64,000 nucleotides of DNA from CAIOSQ01 sp964434345 (GTDB taxonomy: Bacteria; Pseudomonadota; Alphaproteobacteria; CACIAM-22H2): positions 1 to 64,000 of the forward strand of contig CAYSUY010000002.1 of assembly GCA_964434345.1 (NCBI GenBank), written 5' to 3'. Numbering within the stretch: the stretch's first letter is position 1; each line of letters opens with the position of its first letter. Under the pieces are notes generated by a model. The model worked only from the letters and a program-made list of their open reading frames with translations. It was not told the DNA's origin and made no database searches. Position numbers and translations under genes: made by a program. This document shows, in pieces, positions 51,453 through 59,210 of the stretch.

Positions 51453-51779
51453 GTGAAACGCATGATGCAGGCACCAGATCTGGCCGACATGGAAGCGAAC
51501 GCCGAAGCCGCCGCGCGGCTGCTGGCGACCTTGGCGAACCCGAAGCGCCTGCTGGCGCTGTGCCACCTGCTCGACGGGGAGATGCCGGTCAACCGCCTGG
51601 CGGAGAAGGTCGGCCTCGCCCCGGCCACCTTGTCGCAGCACCTCGCCCGGATGCGCGACCTGCGCCTGGTGGAAACACGGCGCGATGGCCAGATGATCCA
51701 TTACCGCCTCGCCAGCCCCGAAATCAGGACGATCCTCGCCACGCTCCACGGCATCTACTGCGCACCGCCACGGACGTGA
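51453..51779 (+). CDS. bigR: ArsR-family repressor of the BigR/SqrR persulfide-sensing type
   Basis: A 108-residue winged-helix repressor. The recognition part is VNRLAEKVGLAPATLSQHLARMRDLRLVETRR. It has just two cysteines, Cys37 (LALCHLLDGE) and Cys103 (GIYCAPP), 66 residues apart, the same spacing as the Cys42/Cys108 pair of BigR and Cys41/Cys107 of SqrR. Those pairs form a disulfide or tetrasulfide with reactive sulfur species and release DNA. No metal-binding CxC motif is seen. The GTG at 51453 is chosen; ATG 51462 and 51465 are alternatives that would remove only three or four residues. Adjacent genes fit a sulfur role. Confidence 0.9.
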   Translation: MKRMMQAPDLADMEANAEAAARLLATLANPKRLLALCHLLDGEMPVNRLAEKVGLAPATLSQHLARMRDLRLVETRRDGQMIHYRLASPEIRTILATLHGIYCAPPRT

Positions 51780-51789
51780 CCTCTGGCGG

Positions 51790-52899
51790 TCAGTGCACCG
51801 CCAGGGTGCAGCGATCGATCTCGTCCCAGTCGAGTTCGGCGCCGAGGCCAGGGATCGCCGGCAGATGCGCGGTGCCGCCCGCGATCGGCAGAGGCGTACG
51901 CAGTCCGAAGGCGAAATCCTCGATCGGATAGAGCAGTTCGAAGAAGTCGCAATTCCGGATGGCGCCGCAGCAATGCAGGTTGACGAGTTCCAGCGGGTGG
52001 AAAATCGCCGTGTGGACCTCGCAATTCACCGCGAAGGCCTCGGCGAGACGCGCCGTCTTCATGACGCCGGTGACCCCACCGGTCCACGACACGTCGGCGC
52101 GCACGCGATCGACCACGCGGGTCGAGATGCATTCGGCGACGCTGTACGGATGCTTGGCGAGCACCTCGGTACCGACGACCGGAATCTCGAGGACACGCGT
52201 CAATTCCCGCAACGCGTGCATGTCCTCGTCGAAGAGCGGTTCCTCGTACCAGTGGTATCCGAGTTTCTCGAGGCCACGGCCGAAACGCACCGCTTGCTCC
52301 AGATTGTAGCAGGACACCGGATCCGACATGAGCTTGAACTCCGGTCCGACCGCCTCGCGGGCCAGTCGGTGCGCTTCCAGGTCGGCTTCCCAGGATTTTC
52401 CCGGCGTGTGCAGCTTGTAGCCCGCCAGCCCCTGCGCCTTGGCGCGCGCCGCTTCCTCCCCATAGGCCGACAGCGACGGCAGGATCATGGAACTCGCATA
52501 GACCGGCACGGTATCGCGATAGCCGCCGAGATATTTCCACAGCGGTTGACCGGCGCGCTGTGCACCCAGGATCCAGAGGCAGCAATCGAAGGGGCCATAG
52601 GCGTAGATCGGCAGATGTCCCCACCAGCGGTCGGCCATCCGGAAATCGTGCCATGCGCGCTCGCGCTCCAGCGCGTCGCGGCCCAGGAAGAACGGCCGCA
52701 GCGTGTCCGCGACGAGGCGCCCTGCGCCTTCGGCCGAGCGCCCGGCAAAACCGAACATCGAGGCGCTTGTGCCGTCCTCCGTGTGGAGCGTCACGACGAG
52801 GAATTCGAAGCCCTTGAAATCACCGGTCCGGAACGCGCTGGCCGGAAAGCGCTCCGGTCCGCGGCGGCAACTCCTGACCTCCACCTTCGTGATACGCAT
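51790..52899 (-). CDS. mandelate racemase/muconate lactonizing (enolase superfamily) protein
   Basis: A 369-residue enolase-superfamily enzyme, most likely a sugar-acid dehydratase. The barrel shows Lys162-Leu-His164 (GYKLHTPG), metal ligands at Asp193 (MSDPVS), Glu219 or Glu220 (WYEEP) and Glu245 (VGTEVL), and a likely catalytic His296 (EVHTAIF). The KLH motif differs from the usual KxK of mandelate racemase. The substrate is not evident. AAAGGACGAG precedes ATG 52899. It lies ten bases from the convergent repressor, and 101 bases downstream of the GlpK-like gene on the same strand, so it may belong to that carbon-source operon. Confidence 0.87.
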   Translation of the reverse strand: MRITKVEVRSCRRGPERFPASAFRTGDFKGFEFLVVTLHTEDGTSASMFGFAGRSAEGAGRLVADTLRPFFLGRDALERERAWHDFRMADRWWGHLPIYAYGPFDCCLWILGAQRAGQPLWKYLGGYRDTVPVYASSMILPSLSAYGEEAARAKAQGLAGYKLHTPGKSWEADLEAHRLAREAVGPEFKLMSDPVSCYNLEQAVRFGRGLEKLGYHWYEEPLFDEDMHALRELTRVLEIPVVGTEVLAKHPYSVAECISTRVVDRVRADVSWTGGVTGVMKTARLAEAFAVNCEVHTAIFHPLELVNLHCCGAIRNCDFFELLYPIEDFAFGLRTPLPIAGGTAHLPAIPGLGAELDWDEIDRCTLAVH

Positions 52900-53000
52900 C
52901 GCTCGTCCTTTCCCCATGGCTGACGACTGGAGCGTGATCGTCGGAGGCGAAACCGCCGGAGATCCGAACCACGCCACGAAACAAAGAGCCCGCACACGAT

Positions 53001-54422
53001 CTAGGCTTGCGCCCAACTGCGGGACAGCGCGACCGCTCGACCGAACCGCTCATGCAACCGCGTATCCAGTGGCGCCTCCGGCTCCACGCGCAGCGCGGCA
53101 CCGGGACCAGGCCGCTCGCCGCGCCCCGTCGCCGCGAGGCAGAGATGCAGCACGCCCAGCGCCGTCATGTCGGCCGATCCGGCGACGTCGATCGGACGAC
53201 CGAGCGCGGCGGCGAGAAAGCGATTGAAGAATGCGCTGCGGCTCAGCCCGCCGTCGATTCCGATGCGCCGCACGCCGCCGAGCCGGACCTCCAGCGCGCG
53301 CACCAGTTCGGCGGACCTGAGCGCGATACCCTCGAGGACCGCGCGGCGCAGATCCGCGGCGCTGGTCGCGAGATCCAGACCGAGCCAGCATCCGCGCGCC
53401 GCACGATCCCAATGCGGACAACCCAGCCCCGCGAGTGCGGGCACGAACACGATGCCACGCTCGAGGGCGGAGGGACCGGCGAACCCATCGAGTTCGCCGT
53501 GATCCGTCAGCAGACCAAGGTCACCCAGCCATTCGACCGCTCCGCCCGCGGTCAGGATGCCGCCATCGAGCGCATAGCGCGCCGGGCCGACGCCGAGCCG
53601 CCACGCGCAGGTCGGCAGCAAGCCATCCGCGCTCTCATGGGCGGGAACACCGTCGCAGAGCGCGAGAGCGAAGGCACCGGTGCCGAAAGTGATCTTCATG
53701 TCGCCCGTGTCGCCGCATCCATGGCCGAACAGCGCGGCCTGCTGGTCGACAACGCTGGCGACGACCTGCCCGCCGCCGGGAAGACTGCCGAAATCGGCCG
53801 TGGTCGGGCGGATCTCCGGCAGACACTCCAGCGGAACGCCGAAGATGGCACATAGCTCCGGATCCCAGGCCAGGGTCCGCAGATCCATCAGGCTGGTACG
53901 CGATGCTGTCGACGCATCCGTCGCACAATGCCCCGTCAAGGCATGCAGGAAGAACGCATCGCTCGTCCCGAGACGAAGGCGGCCTTGCGCGTGCAGCGCG
54001 TGGGCGCCATCCGCGTGGTCGAGCAGCCAGCGCAGCTTGGAGGCCGAGAAATAGGCATCGAGCGGCAAGCCGGCACGCGCGCGGGTCAACGCCTCGACAC
54101 CGGCGGCGCGCAACTCCTCGATCTGGGCTCCCGTACGCTCGTCCTGCCAGACGAGCGCGTTGTGCAGCGGGCGCCGCGTCGCCGCGTCCCAGGCGATCAC
54201 CGTCTCGCCCTGATTGGCGAGGCCGGCATATGCGACGGGACCGGCAGCCTCGGCGAGGCTGCGGAGATGGCCGAGGATCTCGGCCGGATCGTGCTCGACC
54301 CAGCCCGGACGGGGCCGGATCTGTCGATGGGCGAAGCGTCCTACCGGTCGCAGGGATCCGTCGCGCCAGAGATACGCCTTGGTCCCCGTCGTCCCCTGAT
54401 CGAGCGCGAGGATCCCGGTCAT
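53001..54422 (-). CDS. glpK: FGGY-family carbohydrate kinase, glycerol-kinase-like
   Basis: A 473-residue kinase. It is close to glycerol kinase in the opening LALDQGTTGTKAYLW (phosphate 1), PGWVEHDPAEIL, GLANQGETVIAWD with NALVWQDERT, and LPLDAYFSASKLRWLLDH (GlpK has PYFSGTKxxWxLDH). The ATP site is GDMKITFGTGAFA. It should use ATP to phosphorylate glycerol or a similar polyol. It is slightly short of the usual 500. Its ATG overlaps the flavoprotein stop (ATGA). Context with GlpA- and GlpB-like flavoproteins supports glycerol-3-phosphate production and oxidation. Substrate specificity is inferred. Confidence 0.8.
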   Translation of the reverse strand: MTGILALDQGTTGTKAYLWRDGSLRPVGRFAHRQIRPRPGWVEHDPAEILGHLRSLAEAAGPVAYAGLANQGETVIAWDAATRRPLHNALVWQDERTGAQIEELRAAGVEALTRARAGLPLDAYFSASKLRWLLDHADGAHALHAQGRLRLGTSDAFFLHALTGHCATDASTASRTSLMDLRTLAWDPELCAIFGVPLECLPEIRPTTADFGSLPGGGQVVASVVDQQAALFGHGCGDTGDMKITFGTGAFALALCDGVPAHESADGLLPTCAWRLGVGPARYALDGGILTAGGAVEWLGDLGLLTDHGELDGFAGPSALERGIVFVPALAGLGCPHWDRAARGCWLGLDLATSAADLRRAVLEGIALRSAELVRALEVRLGGVRRIGIDGGLSRSAFFNRFLAAALGRPIDVAGSADMTALGVLHLCLAATGRGERPGPGAALRVEPEAPLDTRLHERFGRAVALSRSWAQA

Positions 54423-55624
54423 GCGAGTTCCACCGTCAGCGCCGCGGCATCGCGCAACGTCGCGGCGGGCACGTCGAGCCGCAACCGGCGCTCCGGCAAG
54501 ACACGCACGCGGCGCTCACGCACGGCGCGCCCGTCGGCCAGCACCCGCAACCATCCGTCATGGGCCGTCGCAGCGCGCGCGTGGAGCGTTGCGCCACCGG
54601 CGCCGCGCACGAGGCGCTGCGGATAGGCGTAGCGCAATGCGCCTCGCGCCTCCACCGGCAACCCCTCCGCGAAAGGCGGCAAAGCGCCTGCGAGGGCCTT
54701 CAGGATCGCCTGGGCTGCCGCCCTGCCTTCGCCCGCCACGAAGCCGGAATGTTCGACCGGGCGCACCACGTTGCCGGCCGCGAAGACGACGCCCTCGCCA
54801 CAGCGCCAGGCGCTGTCGATGACGGGGCCGCCCGTCCCGCGATCGATCGCGATGTCGCTCGCGCGCGCGAGCGCAGCGTCGGGAACGAAGCGCCCGCTCA
54901 GGACGACGCCGTCGCAGACGATCCGCTCCACGCGCCCATCGCGCTCGACGCGCACGGCCTCGACCCGCTCGGCGCCTTCGATCGCGAGCAGACGCGTGCG
55001 CAGCAGGACGGGCACGCCAAGCACATGCCGCGCGACGAGATCCGCCGGACGGTGGGCGAGGATCCGCTGTCCCGGTTCGATCATCGCGACCGGACTGATC
55101 CGCGCATGTCGCGCCGTGAGGAGGGCGGAAAACGCGACCCATTCGGTCCCGACGATGACCGGGGCGCGGAACGGCGGCGGGGATCCGGCGGCGACAATGT
55201 CCTGGAAGGCGCCGGTATTGAGGACGCCCCAGGGCCGGGATCCGGAGATCGCACGCGCCGCGCGGGACATCTCGCGGATGCCCGTGGCGATCAGAACGGC
55301 ACGCGCCTCGACACGCCCAGGCCCCTCGGAATACGCGACCCCGACCGTGCCATCGGCGCCGATCGACGTCGCCGCCGCGCCGGTCACGATCTCGACGCCC
55401 GCGGCCATCGCGGCCTCGGCAAGGCGCCTCGCATAGGAAGGACCAGTCCAGACCCGCCTGAAATCCAGCATGCCCCAGCCAGGATGGCGGCAGGTCCGCG
55501 GCAGACCGCCCGGCTGCGTCGCGCGCTCCAGCACGCGCACATCGCGCAGCCCCGCTTCGGCGAGGCAGCGCGCCGCGCTGAGCCCCGCAGGACCGGCACC
55601 GACGATCACGACCGGCTGCGTCAT
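54419..55624 (-). CDS. NAD(P)/FAD-dependent oxidoreductase (GlpB-/opine-oxidase-subunit-like)
   Basis: A 401-residue two-dinucleotide flavoprotein. The first fingerprint is VVIVGAGPAGLSAARCLAEAG (residues about 5-25); VLIATGIREMSR and GVVFAAGNVVRPVEHSGFVAGEGR follow. It resembles the subunits of hydrogen-cyanide synthase, opine oxidase and a class of G3P dehydrogenase partners that pass electrons to a DAO-type subunit. The last 60 residues are poorly conserved. It overlaps both neighbours by four bases. It probably works as a complex with the larger oxidoreductase encoded upstream. Cellular place: cytoplasmic or membrane-associated, no helix seen. Confidence 0.85.
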   Translation of the reverse strand: MTQPVVIVGAGPAGLSAARCLAEAGLRDVRVLERATQPGGLPRTCRHPGWGMLDFRRVWTGPSYARRLAEAAMAAGVEIVTGAAATSIGADGTVGVAYSEGPGRVEARAVLIATGIREMSRAARAISGSRPWGVLNTGAFQDIVAAGSPPPFRAPVIVGTEWVAFSALLTARHARISPVAMIEPGQRILAHRPADLVARHVLGVPVLLRTRLLAIEGAERVEAVRVERDGRVERIVCDGVVLSGRFVPDAALARASDIAIDRGTGGPVIDSAWRCGEGVVFAAGNVVRPVEHSGFVAGEGRAAAQAILKALAGALPPFAEGLPVEARGALRYAYPQRLVRGAGGATLHARAATAHDGWLRVLADGRAVRERRVRVLPERRLRLDVPAATLRDAAALTVELA

Positions 55625-57045
55625 CGCCGCGTCTCCGGGGCCGCACCGAGGTCCGCGACCCTCGGTGCGGCGATCTCGAGGATACGCCGCGTGCAATGGA
55701 AGCCCTGGCAGCGGCCAAGCATGCAACGGGTGCGGCGCTTGAGGCCACCCAGGTCGCCGGCAGGCAGCGGCCCCGCGAGCGCGGCCTCCAGCTCGGCCCG
55801 TGTCACCATCTCGCAATGGCAGACGATCTCGCCACGACCGGGCATCTGCCAGGGGCGCGGACACTCCTCGGCGAGGTTCGGCACGCGCACCGGGATCGGT
55901 TCCGGCCGGGGCGGCAGCGGTCCGAAATGCGCCGCATGCAGCGACGCCACGTGAGCCGCCAGCCCGAGCGACGCAGTCAACCCGGTCGACCGGATCCCGC
56001 CGACCGTGATCCAGCGCCGCTCCGGCAGGGCTTCGACGACGAAGTCCTTGACCTGCGTCGCCGGACGCAGCCCGGCATAGGCCGCGGTGACGGGTTCGTC
56101 GGCAAGGGCCGGCACGAGCCGCGCGCCTTGCGCGCGCAATACCTCCAGCGTCGCGCCATCGACCGATGTGTCGCGGCGATCCTCCTGATCCTCGGCCGTC
56201 GGACCGACGATCACGTTGCCGAACGCAGTCGGAGCGACGAGGACGCCCTTGGTCCGCTCGTTGGGCACCGGCAGGACGATCCCGCGGACATGGCGGCGCG
56301 CGGTCTTGTCGAGGACAACGAACTGCCCCTTGCGCGGCCGTATCGCGAAGGGGCTGGGGCGTGCGATCGCCTCGACGAGGTCGCCATAAAGCCCCGCGCA
56401 ATTCACGACGACGCCGGCACGCAGCGTGCCCGCGGTGGTCGCGAGATGCCAGCCATGCGCGTCCGGCTGCCCGCCCGTGACCTCGACACCGCGCAGGACC
56501 AGCGCGCCATGGGCGACCGCCTGGAGCGCATAGGCGAGCGGCGCCGACCAGGGATCGATCACCGCCTCGCCGGGCACGACGACCGCGCCGAGTGCGCCGG
56601 CAGCCAGTCCCGGCTCGATCCTGTAGATGTCCGGCACGGCAACGATCCGCGCATCTTCGACGCCATTCGCACGGGCCCGGGAGACGATCTCCGGCAACGC
56701 GGCCAGCTCGGCCGGTGTCCAGGCCACCAGCAACGCGCCGGTCTCGAGGAGCGGAAGGCCGAACGCCGCATGGAGCGCGCGATACAGCGCATGACCGTCG
56801 CGCACGCACGCCGCCTCCAGGCTGCCGGGAACCGCGTCGAACCCGGTATGAAGGATCGCACTGTTGGCCTTGCTCGCGCCCGAAAGGATGTCGCGACCGC
56901 GTTCGATCAACACGACGCGGAGACCGGCAAGCGCGAAGGCGCGCGCGATCGCGCACCCGACGACCCCGGCACCGATCACGGCGACGTCGTGGCGGTCGTC
57001 GCGGCGCGCCCCACGCAGGGGCATACCAAATCCGGCTTCCGGCAT
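55621..57045 (-). CDS. DAO-family FAD oxidoreductase with C-terminal [2Fe-2S] (BFD-like) domain, GlpA-like
   Basis: A 474-residue flavoprotein. The FAD-binding start is HDVAVIGAGVVGCAIARAFALAG, followed by GASKANSAILHTGFDAVPGSLE, the pattern seen in GlpA and in L-2-hydroxyglutarate oxidase. The C-terminus has four cysteines, VCHCEMVT and RTRCMLGRCQGFHC, forming a BFD-like [2Fe-2S] domain, as in GlpA. It should oxidise a 2-hydroxy acid or sn-glycerol-3-phosphate and give electrons to the partner protein. Alternative start at 57024. Heads the minus-strand operon GlpA-GlpB-GlpK-like, then a dehydratase. No third subunit (GlpC) is seen. Confidence 0.85.
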   Translation of the reverse strand: MPEAGFGMPLRGARRDDRHDVAVIGAGVVGCAIARAFALAGLRVVLIERGRDILSGASKANSAILHTGFDAVPGSLEAACVRDGHALYRALHAAFGLPLLETGALLVAWTPAELAALPEIVSRARANGVEDARIVAVPDIYRIEPGLAAGALGAVVVPGEAVIDPWSAPLAYALQAVAHGALVLRGVEVTGGQPDAHGWHLATTAGTLRAGVVVNCAGLYGDLVEAIARPSPFAIRPRKGQFVVLDKTARRHVRGIVLPVPNERTKGVLVAPTAFGNVIVGPTAEDQEDRRDTSVDGATLEVLRAQGARLVPALADEPVTAAYAGLRPATQVKDFVVEALPERRWITVGGIRSTGLTASLGLAAHVASLHAAHFGPLPPRPEPIPVRVPNLAEECPRPWQMPGRGEIVCHCEMVTRAELEAALAGPLPAGDLGGLKRRTRCMLGRCQGFHCTRRILEIAAPRVADLGAAPETRR

Positions 57046-57195
57046 GGCGCCACGTTAGGCGCCGGCACTCCTCGCCAGCAAGCGTTGCGGGGCGGCGGTT
57101 GCGTCGGCATGGTGGTTGCGATTAAGCAGACCCTGGACGCAATCGCGCCGCCCCGGGATGCCCCGGTGCGCAAGGCGCAGGACCGGAGGCCCGCC

Positions 57196-57966
57196 GTGAC
57201 CCAGATCTTCTCGCTCGATGGCAAGGTTGCGCTCGTGACTGGCGCCTCGCGTGGCCTCGGCCGCGCCATGGCGCTCGCCCTAGCGCGCTGCGGCGCGCGC
57301 GTCGTCGTCAATGGCCGGAACATGGACGGGATCGCAGCTACGCGCGACGCGATCCTCGCCGCCGGAGGCCGGGCTACCGCCCTCGCCTTCGACACCACGG
57401 ACGCGGCTGCGGCGACCGCCGCGATCGCGCGGATCGAGCAGGAACAGGGCCAGCTCGACATCCTGGTCAACAATGCCGGCTACGGGAACGGCGTGACCGC
57501 AAGCGAGACCACCGACGCCCAATGGGACGAGATCGTGGGCGTCGACCTCAATGCGTGCTTCCGCCTCGCCCGGCTCGCCTCCGTCGGGATGATCAGGCGC
57601 GGCTGGGGCCGCATCATCAACATCTCGTCGATCAACGCCCATATCGCGCGCGAGGCGAACACGAGCTACTGCGCCGCGAAGGCCGGTCTCGAGGGCATGA
57701 CCCGCGCACTGGCCGTCGAGTGGGGACCGAAGGGGATCACGGTCAACGCGATCGCGCCCGGCTACATGATGACGCCCGACAACATGGACACGCCGCTGCG
57801 CGCCGATGCCGCGAAGCGCGACTGGTTCGCGCAGCGCACCGCGCTGCGCCGCTGGGGACAGGCCGACGAACTCGACGGCGCGGTCGTCTTCCTCGCCGGT
57901 GACGCGTCCGCCTATTGCACCGGCCACGTGCTGATCGTCGACGGCGGGATGAGCGTGAAGATCTGA
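57196..57966 (+). CDS. short-chain dehydrogenase/reductase
   Basis: A 256-residue classical SDR. Cofactor loop GASRGLGRAM (residues 16-25), NNAG at 92-95, catalytic Ser145, Tyr158 and Lys162 (SYCAAKAG). The overall sequence resembles gluconate 5-dehydrogenase/3-oxoacyl reductases. The GTG at 57196 has GGAGG seven bases upstream and starts at VTQIFSLDGKVALVTG; an ATG at 57109 is in frame but lacks such a site. It lies alone on + between the flavoprotein (divergent) and pcaF (convergent), and likely reduces a sugar acid or a ketone. Substrate unknown. Confidence 0.88.
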   Translation: MTQIFSLDGKVALVTGASRGLGRAMALALARCGARVVVNGRNMDGIAATRDAILAAGGRATALAFDTTDAAAATAAIARIEQEQGQLDILVNNAGYGNGVTASETTDAQWDEIVGVDLNACFRLARLASVGMIRRGWGRIINISSINAHIAREANTSYCAAKAGLEGMTRALAVEWGPKGITVNAIAPGYMMTPDNMDTPLRADAAKRDWFAQRTALRRWGQADELDGAVVFLAGDASAYCTGHVLIVDGGMSVKI

Positions 57967-57996
57967 TCGCCGCGGCGACGCGGCGCGCGGATCAGA
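57962..57996. terminator. bidirectional hairpin between convergent SDR and pcaF
   Basis: TCTGATC (57962-57968) pairs with GATCAGA (57990-57996), with an inner stem GCCGCG/CGCGGC closing a four-base loop. The structure covers both stop codons. There is no T-run, so termination would rest on the very stable stem or on Rho. Confidence 0.5.
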
Positions 57997-59197
57997 CCCG
58001 TTCGACGATCAGCGCTATGCCCTGCCCGACCCCGACGCACATGGTGCACAGGGCATAGCGCCCGCCGCGACGCCGCATCTCATAGGTCGCGGTGGTCACC
58101 AGCCGCGCCCCGCTCATGCCGAGCGGGTGCCCGATGGCGATCGCGCCGCCATTCGGGTTGACGTGCTCCGCATCGTCCGGAAGACCGAGTTCGCGCGTGA
58201 CGGCGAGCGCCTGCGCGGCGAACGCCTCGTTGAGCTCGATCACGTCCATCTGTCCGAGGGCCAGGCCCGCGCGGGCGAGCACCTTGCGGATCGCGGGCAC
58301 CGGGCCGATCCCCATGATCCGGGGCTCCACCCCTGCCGCGGCCATGGCCACGATGCGCGCGCGGGGGGTCAGGCCCTGCTCCGCCGCGGCCTGCGACGAC
58401 GCGATGACCATGGCGGCCGCCCCATCGTTGACGCCGGAGGCGTTGCCCGCCGTCACGCTCAGATCCGGACCATTGATGCCCGTGAGCTTGGCCAGTTGTG
58501 CGGCGGTCGTGTCGGGACGCGGGTGCTCGTCGGTGGCGACGACGAGCGGGTCACCCTTTTTCTGCGGGATCCGCACCGGCACGATCTCGTCCGCGAAGAC
58601 GCCGCGCGCCTGCGCCGCGGCCCAACGCTGCTGGCTGCGCAGGGCGAAGGCGTCCTGATCGGCGCGTGGGATCGCGAAATCGGCCGCGACGTGATCGGCT
58701 GTCTCGGGCATGGCGTGCGTGCCATGCGCCGCCTTCATCCGCGGGTTGACGAAGCGCCATCCGATCGTCGTGTCGTACACGGCGCTCGTCCGCGCGAAGG
58801 CGGTATCGGCCTTCGGCATCACGAAGGGCGCGCGCGTCATGCTCTCGACGCCACCGGCAATCGTGAGGTCGCAATCGCCCGCCCGGATCGCCCGTGCCGC
58901 CATGCCGATCGCATCCATGCCGGACCCGCAGAGCCGGTTCACCGTCGTGGCCGGCACGGCGACCGGCATTCCGGCGAGCAGCACCGCCATGCGGGCGACA
59001 TTGCGGTTGTCTTCGCCCGCCTGATTGGCGCAGCCGAAGACCACGTCGTCCACGCGCGCCCAGTCGACCGACGGGTTCCGCTCCATCAGGGCCGCGAGCG
59101 GGATCGCCGCGAGATCGTCGGCGCGCACCGTCGCGAGCGCACCCGCGTACCGGCCGATCGGCGTCCTCACGGCGTCGCAGATGAATGCCTCTGACAT
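57992..59197 (-). CDS. pcaF: 3-oxoadipyl-CoA thiolase
   Basis: A 401-residue thiolase very close to PcaF/PaaJ: FICDAVRTPIGRYAGALATV at the start, the acyl Cys90 in VNRLCGSGMDAIG, PFVMPKADTAF, DTTIGWRFVNP and CTMCVGVGQG at the end are the same in PaaJ of E. coli. It cleaves 3-oxoadipyl-CoA to succinyl-CoA and acetyl-CoA, the last step of the beta-ketoadipate and phenylacetate routes. The other genes of those pathways are not in the window. It lies upstream-to-downstream after the SulP gene (13 bases), so these two may share a transcript. The start at 59197 is fixed by the conserved MSEAFI. Confidence 0.93.
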   Translation of the reverse strand: MSEAFICDAVRTPIGRYAGALATVRADDLAAIPLAALMERNPSVDWARVDDVVFGCANQAGEDNRNVARMAVLLAGMPVAVPATTVNRLCGSGMDAIGMAARAIRAGDCDLTIAGGVESMTRAPFVMPKADTAFARTSAVYDTTIGWRFVNPRMKAAHGTHAMPETADHVAADFAIPRADQDAFALRSQQRWAAAQARGVFADEIVPVRIPQKKGDPLVVATDEHPRPDTTAAQLAKLTGINGPDLSVTAGNASGVNDGAAAMVIASSQAAAEQGLTPRARIVAMAAAGVEPRIMGIGPVPAIRKVLARAGLALGQMDVIELNEAFAAQALAVTRELGLPDDAEHVNPNGGAIAIGHPLGMSGARLVTTATYEMRRRGGRYALCTMCVGVGQGIALIVERV

Positions 59198-59210
59198 CGG
59201 TGCGCTCCCT

